DNA from: Clostridia bacterium
GTDB lineage: Bacteria > Bacillota > Clostridia > Oscillospirales > CAG-272
Length of the DNA: 38,935 nucleotides
Direction: 5' to 3'
Assembly (NCBI GenBank): GCA_017508605.1
Contig: JAFVYN010000045.1
Span: forward strand, 1 to 38,935
In this document: positions 16,208 through 21,721 of the stretch, in pieces
How the letters are laid out: every line of letters starts with the position of its first letter
Position numbering within the stretch: position 1 is the stretch's first letter
The notes under the pieces: generated by a model
Seen by the model: only the letters and a program-made list of their open reading frames with translations
Database searches by the model: none
Told to the model about the DNA's origin: nothing
Program-made: the position numbers and the translations under genes

Positions 16208-17114
16208 AGGTTTTCTTCAGATATTCCAGGATCGCATCCTCGATCCAGTATGAGAATTCGGTATCCTGCAGCCGTTTTTCCTGCGGCAGGATCTCTTTGT
16301 ACCAACGGGCACCGTCAACAGCGCCTTCCCAGATGTCCGCAAAGCAGAAATCAAACTCGCCGCCCGAAAGCGATCTCAGATACGCGACGGCATCGGACTG
16401 CACCAGGGAAAGCTTTTGACCAAAATCGAGCTTTGGCTCGATGTGATCGCGAAAGAGCGTGATCACGTCGGGGGACAGTTCGATCACCGTCACGCTTTCG
16501 ACCGATGGCTTTTGCGCCACCTCGTAAGCGTAATAGCCAAGCCCCAGACCAAGCACCAGCACCCTGCCGTGCGCCTTGTCGATGCTCTCCTTCATGGAAT
16601 GGATCTCGGAGGGGCAAATGCTCATCCACGGACGGTCATTTTCGTACAGCGTCGGGAAAAAGACACGCTTCGGGAAAAAGCCAAGCTTCGGAACAACAGT
16701 CTCGCGCGTGAAGTCGGGCATATCGTAAGAAAAGATCTCGCCCCGCTCATAGACCGAGGGCATCAAGACAAACCGACCGCTTTTGGCGGGAAGGCCCTTC
16801 AGGATCGCAAGATAGGGATTTTCGGCAAAAGCGCCGCTGTCCTGCTTTTTGGCAGAGGCAAACACCTCGGCAATATACGCCCCGTCAGCCACGTCCCCAA
16901 GCCCGATCGAGCCAAGGAATTCGCGGATCACGAAGAAGGTTTCAAAATCGCCGTCATACAACCCAAGCTCGCGCATTTCCAGAAGATCCTCTTCTCCGAA
17001 TTCCATGCGCGCGGCGGCAAGCTCATCCACCGTATAGCGAATGATGGGCGCCTCCTCGGCAATATACCGCCCGATCCTCGCGGTCAGAGACATCGATTCT
17101 TCCTTGGTGATCAT
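16206..17114 (-). CDS. SAM-dependent methyltransferase-like protein
   Basis: 302 residues with a C-terminal Rossmann methyltransferase-like fold resembling the spermidine-synthase/class I group. Motif I is VLVLGLGLG (185-193), the acidic cofactor residue E212 lies in VTVIELSPD, D241 follows in QSDAVAYL, and FDFCFADIWEG (254-264) sits at the motif IV position. The N-terminal 170 residues are unlike any domain I recognise. No targeting signal is present. The gene starts in an ATGA overlap with the DUF1643 gene upstream, so the two are co-translated. The C-terminus ends exactly at a 17-bp tandem repeat. The substrate is unknown; aminopropyl transfer cannot be excluded. Confidence 0.75.
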   Translation of the reverse strand: MITKEESMSLTARIGRYIAEEAPIIRYTVDELAAARMEFGEEDLLEMRELGLYDGDFETFFVIREFLGSIGLGDVADGAYIAEVFASAKKQDSGAFAENPYLAILKGLPAKSGRFVLMPSVYERGEIFSYDMPDFTRETVVPKLGFFPKRVFFPTLYENDRPWMSICPSEIHSMKESIDKAHGRVLVLGLGLGYYAYEVAQKPSVESVTVIELSPDVITLFRDHIEPKLDFGQKLSLVQSDAVAYLRSLSGGEFDFCFADIWEGAVDGARWYKEILPQEKRLQDTEFSYWIEDAILEYLKKT

Positions 17115-17728
17115 TTGGCACCTGCCGAAAGATAGCTTTCCATGTCGAACCGTTCAAGGAGGGAGTCCTTTTTGAGATACAGAGGGTGGTGGGGGTGTCC
17201 CTTCAGAGAGACCTTGCCCGCCTTGTACCATACGGCGCCGTATTCATTGCCGATCGACACCATGTCGGAAAGGCATTCTCTGAGATAAGGACGCTTTTCG
17301 ACGATTGCGCCCCATGCCGCCCAGATGGCGGGAGAGCTGCCGCTATGCTCCATGATATAGCGAAAGGCAAGCATGTTTTCCCGATGCAGCTCACGGTTGA
17401 ATTCGCGATCCATGTGATCGGGATTGGTCGCGCGCTGGGCATAGACGTTGAACATGATGAAGGAATCAAAGCCGTTGCCGAGAGCAATGCGCTCAACGGA
17501 TTTCAGCGTATTGTCAAGATTGTCAGGCTCCGCCGTCGAGGGATTGATCCCGATCGTCACAAGGGGCTTTTCGCCGAGAGTTCCGAGAATGTAACGGTAT
17601 TCCGAATAAAAATCCGGCACGTAGATCCATCTGTCACGGTCATAGACCGCGCTGGAGTCACGGTACTTTCGCGCTTCGTCAAAGGTCAGGATCTCAACCT
17701 TCTGTGATTCTTTCGTCGGAATATGCAT
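17111..17728 (-). CDS. DUF1643 family protein
   Basis: A 205-residue cytoplasmic protein of the uncharacterised DUF1643 family. The family hallmark is VTIGINPSTA (57-66), followed by D69-NLDNT and NVYAQRATNP (94-103), with AAWG in the second half and a C-terminal GHPHHPLYL. Start at ATG 17726-17728 with AGAGG 7 nt upstream; the in-frame TTG at 17770 would lie within the core promoter. A perfect consensus promoter lies 48-76 nt upstream. It is first in an operon with the methyltransferase-like gene. Function is unknown; family members are often in accessory regions. Confidence 0.85.
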   Translation of the reverse strand: MHIPTKESQKVEILTFDEARKYRDSSAVYDRDRWIYVPDFYSEYRYILGTLGEKPLVTIGINPSTAEPDNLDNTLKSVERIALGNGFDSFIMFNVYAQRATNPDHMDREFNRELHRENMLAFRYIMEHSGSSPAIWAAWGAIVEKRPYLRECLSDMVSIGNEYGAVWYKAGKVSLKGHPHHPLYLKKDSLLERFDMESYLSAGAK

Positions 17729-17775
17729 ACCGTTTCCTCTCTTTCCCTGCCCGATTCCAAAAGGCATCAACTGAC

Positions 17776-17804
17776 ATTATACCCCATTTTTTGCCCCATG
17801 TCAA
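17776..17804 (-). promoter_or_regulatory. Promoter of the DUF1643 operon, perfect consensus
   Basis: Minus strand: TTGACA (17799-17804), 17-bp G-rich spacer, TATAAT (17776-17781). Confidence 0.85.
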
Positions 17805-17849
17805 CCCCCGCCGCGCTTTTTATCCCCACTCTCAACCCACTCCCGCCCA

Positions 17850-17943
17850 CACCACCCTCGCCGCCCGTTCCACCGCACCCGCCTGCACCACCCTCGTCGC
17901 CCGTTCCACCGCACCCGCCTGCACCACCCTTGCCGCCCGTTCC
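17850..17943. repeat. 36-bp C-rich tandem repeat, about 2.6 copies
   Basis: Units at 17850-17885 and 17886-17921, differing at one base, then a partial unit 17922-17943. Each begins CACCACCCTC and contains GCCCGTTCCACCGC. The opposite strand is G-rich with GGG tracts spaced 6-11 nt apart. The array lies between the DUF1643 promoter and the tRNA-Ser promoter; no ribosome binding site leads into the short Pro-rich frames across it. Confidence 0.85.
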
Positions 17944-17999
17944 GCCATTGGCATTGTTTTCATCTCTATATATTTTTTCAAAAATATTATAAAAAGGTA

Positions 18000-18028
18000 T
18001 TGATTTTTCATTTTCGTTGTGATATAAT
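18000..18028 (+). promoter_or_regulatory. Promoter of tRNA-Ser
   Basis: TTGATT (18000-18005), 17-bp spacer, TATAAT (18023-18028). The start site would be about 35 nt before the mature tRNA. Confidence 0.78.
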
Positions 18029-18070
18029 AATCAAGCTGATTTATTAAGTGTTTACTTTACAACTGAATAC

Positions 18071-18159
18071 GGAGAGGTATCGAAGTGGTCATAACGGGGC
18101 TGACTCGAAATCAGTTTGTGCGAAAGCACACGCGGGTTCGAATCCCGCCCTCTCCGCCA
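18071..18159 (+). tRNA. tRNA-Ser(CGA)
   Basis: A type II tRNA of 89 nt decoding UCG. The acceptor stem is GGAGAGG (18071-18077) with CCTCTCC (18149-18155), followed by discriminator G and an encoded CCA (18157-18159). The anticodon arm CTGACTCGAAATCAG gives anticodon CGA, the long variable arm forms a stem around GCGAAAGC, and the T arm contains GGTTCGAATCC. The long variable arm confirms serine identity. An immediate hairpin terminator follows. Confidence 0.96.
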
Positions 18160-18160
18160 A

Positions 18161-18189
18161 AAAACCAAGTCTTTCGACTTGGTTTTTTT
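18161..18189 (+). terminator. Terminator after tRNA-Ser
   Basis: 11-nt arms AAAACCAAGTC (18161-18171) and GACTTGGTTTT (18176-18186) with a TTTC loop, the second arm running into seven T, two bases after the CCA end. Confidence 0.9.
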
Positions 18190-18300
18190 ATTTTCGCTTC
18201 CGAAACCACGATATGCGTTCATGATCTGAAAACAGCAAGCTTTTGGAGAACTTGTGGGCTTGCGACAGGGTATAATATTGTATTTGTTCTCATTTTACGG

Positions 18301-18329
18301 TTGAAATTGTCTAAAAAGTATGCTATAAT
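18301..18329 (+). promoter_or_regulatory. Promoter of the 18361-20600 operon
   Basis: TTGAAA (18301-18306), 17-bp spacer ending in TGC, TATAAT (18324-18329). The leader is about 25 nt. The stretch 18190-18300 before it shows no gene. Confidence 0.8.
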
Positions 18330-18360
18330 CGTATCAACAGAGATCACGGTGGGAGGTTTT

Positions 18361-18975
18361 ATGAAACGTTTATTCTCCATTCAGCACAAGCCGAACGGGA
18401 TCATGCGCGCAGAGGTCGAGCATGAGGTGTACGCGATTTTTACAAGCGCACGCACCTGGCAGTATTTTGACAGAAACGGCGCGTCCCTGCCCGATTATCG
18501 ACCGCCGAAGCGCGATAGCAATGCCTTACCCTTCAAGCCCTATCAAGCGCCCCTGCATGAGGATGCGCCTGTCTATAACCGCTATGGGGTGGCATGCGGC
18601 AACGAGTCTCTGATCGACCGTGAGGGCAACGAGATCCCCGACACCCGATTGAATCTTGAAGATTCCTGCAGTGAATATGACCGCTATTTCGTTTTCGGGA
18701 TGCTGAGTGATGAACAATGCGACGCCATCAGCCGTACCGGAGTCGCCGATGGCATCACCGTCCATATCTACGATACCAAAACCCGACGCTACGTGGCACG
18801 GGATCTTCCCGAAAACACGCTTGACGTTTCTTTCTTTGACGGAGAGCCTGAGGTCGTTCTGGCGGCGATCACACTGCTCAAGAACTATGACTCCGTCGAC
18901 GTCTCCTGTACCGGCACGATCATCGCCGAAAAAAACGGCATCTTCACGGTATACGATTATTATGAAGAGGCATAA
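18361..18975 (+). CDS. Hypothetical protein, 204 aa
   Basis: I do not recognise a family. The ATG at 18361 has GGGAGG 4 nt upstream and a good promoter, so the shorter frame is chosen over an upstream extension through the tRNA. The protein is soluble, acidic and without signal peptide or membrane segment. Notable segments are AIFTSARTWQYFDRNGASLPDY near 25-46, VACGNESLIDREGNEIPDTRL, whose spacing resembles a short self-repeat of the sentence DRNG/DREGNEIPD, and a C-terminal GTIIAEKNGIFTVYDYYEE. It is first in a four-gene operon that ends with a P-loop kinase. Confidence 0.7.
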   Translation: MKRLFSIQHKPNGIMRAEVEHEVYAIFTSARTWQYFDRNGASLPDYRPPKRDSNALPFKPYQAPLHEDAPVYNRYGVACGNESLIDREGNEIPDTRLNLEDSCSEYDRYFVFGMLSDEQCDAISRTGVADGITVHIYDTKTRRYVARDLPENTLDVSFFDGEPEVVLAAITLLKNYDSVDVSCTGTIIAEKNGIFTVYDYYEEA

Positions 18976-19042
18976 GCCTTTCTGCCGGGAAAACATCCAC
19001 CCAAGCTCTTGACGTGAAATACTCAGAAAGCGAGGTATTGTT

Positions 19043-19174
19043 ATGACCAACCCCTTCCCATCAGCATTCCGCGAGGTACATGCCTTGCTCCTTTCCCTCT
19101 CTCAGGATTTTAGCAAGAAAAACCTTGACGCCCTGAGACGATGGTATCCCAAAGCCACTCTATATTCCGAATGA
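19043..19174 (+). CDS. Small protein, 43 aa
   Basis: A complete short frame MTNPFPSAFREVHALL... ending at TGA 19172-19174. GAGGT lies 6 nt before the ATG. It fills the gap between two genes of the same operon (67 nt after the first, 22 nt before the next), which supports translation. It is basic and helical with a QDFSKKNLDALRRWYPKA segment; no membrane segment is seen. Function unknown. It could be a small partner or toxin-like peptide of this operon, which cannot be told from sequence. Confidence 0.5.
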   Translation: MTNPFPSAFREVHALLLSLSQDFSKKNLDALRRWYPKATLYSE

Positions 19175-19196
19175 CCCCGCACAAAGGAGGGATATC

Positions 19197-20144
19197 ATGA
19201 AACGTTTCTATCGCTGTCCGAAAAAGCTGTTTTCGAAGGACGAAATCGAGAAGACGTATCTGTTTTTCAAAAACGGAGACTATCTCGAGATCCGCAAAAA
19301 CGAGCTGATCGACGTTCAGATCAGCCTGTATGACGAGCTGATCCGAACACCCAAGGGCTTTTCGCCCCGCGGCGCCGCAGGGACTGTCCGACTGCGTATC
19401 CGCGGCGGAAAACCAAGGCACGAAGCTTACGCCCTTTGCGATCCCGAGGAATACCGCAAGGACAGAAAAGCCTATATCGAGACGCGCGCCGTGAAGGACG
19501 GCGGTATTTCGCACGTGATGTTTTTCGACGCTAATTATTGGAATGATACCGTATACGGCGATCTGTACGCCGAAATGGACGGCAACGATCTCTGCCTTCG
19601 TTTTCATCCCGGTGCCAAAGCGCCCGCCGATTCCCCTTTGCACACCGTCGCCCTCGGCAGTCCTGACAGAAAAAAGATCCTGCAGCTCTGCCTCGATTTT
19701 GAGAACTGCGACGAGATCACATTCTACGGGGAAGAGATCCTTGATCTTTCGCTTCGCTTGGATGATGAGCTTTGCCGGGATTCCGGCGCTTATACCAGAC
19801 AAGTGATCGGAGGGAGCATAAAGCTCCGACCGCTCAAGGAATACGCCTCCTGCCGTCACGCAAGGATCATCGGACAAAAGAACCCCAAAACGAAGGATCT
19901 GATCAAAAGGATCGGCGGAAAAAATTGGGAAGAGCTTGACGTCTGCCGCCTGTTTATCACCTACGATTATCCGGGCTACGGCATGTTTACAAAAGAGACG
20001 ATCGAAGTTTCCGATCTGCGTTGCCGAAAGGGCGCGCCTCCCCGCAAGACGTTTGAAGAGGATGAATGGTATATCAGCGGATATGCCAAAGCAGAAAAGG
20101 GCGGCACGGTCCTTCTCTCGTTTGATGCCGTCAAGCCCGACTGA
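19197..20144 (+). CDS. Hypothetical protein, 315 aa
   Basis: Not a family I recognise. AAAGGAGGG lies 5 nt before the ATG, one of the strongest ribosome sites here. The protein is soluble with mixed alpha/beta character. It appears to hold two related halves: the first has FKNGDYLEIRKNELIDVQISLYDELI (split over residues 25-50) and the second FENCDEITFYGEEILDLSLRLDDEL near 170-195, both with the pattern aromatic-x-D-x-hydrophobic-E-I then D-hydrophobic-SLxLDDEL. This suggests an internal duplication of about 145 residues. It lies 12 nt before a P-loop kinase gene, so the two may act together. Confidence 0.7.
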   Translation: MKRFYRCPKKLFSKDEIEKTYLFFKNGDYLEIRKNELIDVQISLYDELIRTPKGFSPRGAAGTVRLRIRGGKPRHEAYALCDPEEYRKDRKAYIETRAVKDGGISHVMFFDANYWNDTVYGDLYAEMDGNDLCLRFHPGAKAPADSPLHTVALGSPDRKKILQLCLDFENCDEITFYGEEILDLSLRLDDELCRDSGAYTRQVIGGSIKLRPLKEYASCRHARIIGQKNPKTKDLIKRIGGKNWEELDVCRLFITYDYPGYGMFTKETIEVSDLRCRKGAPPRKTFEEDEWYISGYAKAEKGGTVLLSFDAVKPD

Positions 20145-20156
20145 AAGGAGACCCTT

Positions 20157-20600
20157 ATGGAAAAGACCGTCGCCATTCTCTGCGGCTTGCAGGGGAGTGG
20201 AAAAAGCACGTTTTATCAGAATTTTTTAGCCGATACCTACGTTCGTGTCAATCTTGACACACTGAAAACACGGCATCGGGAAAGGGAGCTGATCGAAGCA
20301 TGCTTTTCGGAAGGACGCTCCTTTGCCGTAGACAATACCAATCCCACCAAGGAAGACCGAAAGCGTTATCTTCTGCCCGCCAAGGAGCAGGGCTACCGTG
20401 TGGTGGGATATTATCTGGAATCCAAGCTGAAGATCTGTATCGAACGTAACGCCCTTCGCGAAGGCAAGGCACGTGTCCCCGATACCGCCATTGCCGCCAC
20501 GTCCTGTAAGCTGGAGATCCCCTCTTACGAAGAAGGCTTTGACGAATTATACTACGTAAAAAACGACGGCAAGACCATGACCGTCCTGCCATGGAGGTAA
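20157..20600 (+). CDS. P-loop kinase, polynucleotide-kinase-like (AAA_33)
   Basis: A 147-residue cytoplasmic ATP-binding protein. Walker A is GLQGSGKST (10-18), followed by VRVNLDTLKTRHR (29-41), where D34 fits the acceptor-site aspartate of T4 polynucleotide kinase relatives, and VDNTNPTKEDRKRY (58-71), a hallmark of this group. Relatives phosphorylate 5' hydroxyls of nucleic acids or small molecules. It is a single domain without a phosphatase or ligase partner. SD AAAGGAG lies 6 nt from the ATG. It is last in the 18361 operon and followed by a strong terminator. The substrate is undetermined. Confidence 0.85.
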   Translation: MEKTVAILCGLQGSGKSTFYQNFLADTYVRVNLDTLKTRHRERELIEACFSEGRSFAVDNTNPTKEDRKRYLLPAKEQGYRVVGYYLESKLKICIERNALREGKARVPDTAIAATSCKLEIPSYEEGFDELYYVKNDGKTMTVLPWR

Positions 20601-20619
20601 TCCCTCCGTATCAACAAAG

Positions 20620-20659
20620 ACCGACCGCAATCAAGCGCGTTTTCTTGATTGCGGTCGGT
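20620..20659. terminator. Bidirectional terminator between convergent genes
   Basis: Perfect 16-nt arms (20620-20635 and 20644-20659) around an 8-nt loop. It lies between the kinase gene (ends 20600, plus) and the Lit-like gene (ends 20670, minus). Confidence 0.85.
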
Positions 20660-20669
20660 TTGATTGTTA

Positions 20670-21521
20670 TCAGGATCCGTGGACTCTCGAGATCGGGACA
20701 GCGATCGGGCTTTCGCTTCGGGTTTTATAACGCAAAACGAAAATGGTGAAAAACCACAAAGCGAGGGCGCCGAGAATGATCAGCACCACGGTGATGACGG
20801 CTGACATAAAGAGATCAAGCGTCAGGATCTGCGTTAAGGTGTCGGAGAAGAACGAGCCTTCGATCTTCTCGGGCTGAAAGGCAAAGAACAGAAGATGCAG
20901 ATTGCGCCAAAGCTCGTTGGTAAAGCTGCGGTGCGGCTCCTTGAAGATCCACGTCACCAACAAAAACAGCCCCGCGATCGACAGAAGCGAAAGATAAAAG
21001 CCCAGCGTATAGCGAAGCAGAAGCCGTCTTACGGCATAGCGGCGCCATATCACGTAGACGATCAGCCCGATAAGAACAAAGCTTCCCACGTAGCAAAAGA
21101 CCGTGCCGAGCGTAAAGAGTGCCTTGACGTCAGCCATATGTACGATCGCCTCTTCACCGAAGATCTGAACGCCGTCCTCCCTGACACCGTTGATTGTAAC
21201 ACCGTCCATCGTCAGGGCAAAGGATTCCTTGTCACCGAAGCAGAACGCAATGATATGATCCGCGATCTCATCAAGCTGCGCGTCGGTAAAGGTCGCCGTT
21301 CTGCCGTATTCCCCGCCGATATAGTGGATCGGATGATACTCGGTACGCCCCATGGCGTCGACGGTGGCATACAGTCCGGTTCGCTCAAACTGACGGTGAT
21401 AAAAAGCGGGAGAGGAAGCCAGCGACAAAGCGGGAATGACGGCGGAAAGAAGCAGGATCAGAAGACTGATGAGTATGATTGCCGCGCGGTCAAAGAAGGC
21501 AAAGGGGAGCTTTCGTTTCAT
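20670..21521 (-). CDS. lit: DUF1461 / TIGR01906 membrane protein, Lit-like lipoprotein transacylase
   Basis: A 283-residue membrane protein with about four membrane helices (near 11-36, 137-158, 176-198, 240-265) and a large extracellular loop after the first. The loop ends in EEAIVHMADVKALF (123-136) with conserved H128, D131 and K133, the signature of this family. Its enterococcal and bacillar member Lit moves an acyl chain within diacylglyceryl lipoproteins to give the lyso form. Several lipoproteins are encoded in this window, consistent with such a substrate. The start is ATG 21519-21521, because AAAGGA is 8 nt away; the in-frame ATG at 21530 directly abuts it. It has its own promoter. 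The gene symbol is tentative, since only the family match is visible. Confidence 0.78.
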   Translation of the reverse strand: MKRKLPFAFFDRAAIILISLLILLLSAVIPALSLASSPAFYHRQFERTGLYATVDAMGRTEYHPIHYIGGEYGRTATFTDAQLDEIADHIIAFCFGDKESFALTMDGVTINGVREDGVQIFGEEAIVHMADVKALFTLGTVFCYVGSFVLIGLIVYVIWRRYAVRRLLLRYTLGFYLSLLSIAGLFLLVTWIFKEPHRSFTNELWRNLHLLFFAFQPEKIEGSFFSDTLTQILTLDLFMSAVITVVLIILGALALWFFTIFVLRYKTRSESPIAVPISRVHGS

Positions 21522-21554
21522 GATCGTCATCCTTTCGATGAAAAGTATATGATC

Positions 21555-21583
21555 AGTATACCATATTCTTCTCTTCTTGTCAA
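21555..21583 (-). promoter_or_regulatory. Promoter of the Lit-like gene
   Basis: Minus strand: TTGACA (21578-21583), 17-bp spacer ending in TGG, TATACT (21555-21560). Confidence 0.85.
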
Positions 21584-21648
21584 GTCGGGCTGATCTTGAC
21601 CTATTCCCACGATTATCTGCTCTATTTTGCGCTTGTTTTTTCGTCCTC

Positions 21649-21677
21649 TTGCAAAAAACGAAAAAGCGTGGTATACT
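21649..21677 (+). promoter_or_regulatory. Promoter of the beta-helix/SGNH gene
   Basis: TTGCAA (21649-21654), 17-bp spacer ending in TGG, TATACT (21672-21677). Confidence 0.82.
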
Positions 21678-21721
21678 GAGGTATCTACCGATCCTGTATC
21701 GGGCACGAAAGGAGTTATTCC

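Noticed and set aside
17850..17943. Tandem 36-bp repeat as a possible CRISPR array
   Set aside because: The units are directly adjacent with no spacers, so it is a minisatellite and not CRISPR, despite the CRISPR-like unit length.
17704..18003. Short Pro-rich frames across the 36-bp repeat
   Set aside because: They exist only because the C-rich repeat lacks stops; no SD or promoter, and they overlap two promoters.
18085..18360. Upstream extension of the 204-aa protein to a start at 18085
   Set aside because: The extension would translate through the tRNA, its terminator and the gene's own promoter; the ATG at 18361 has a good SD.
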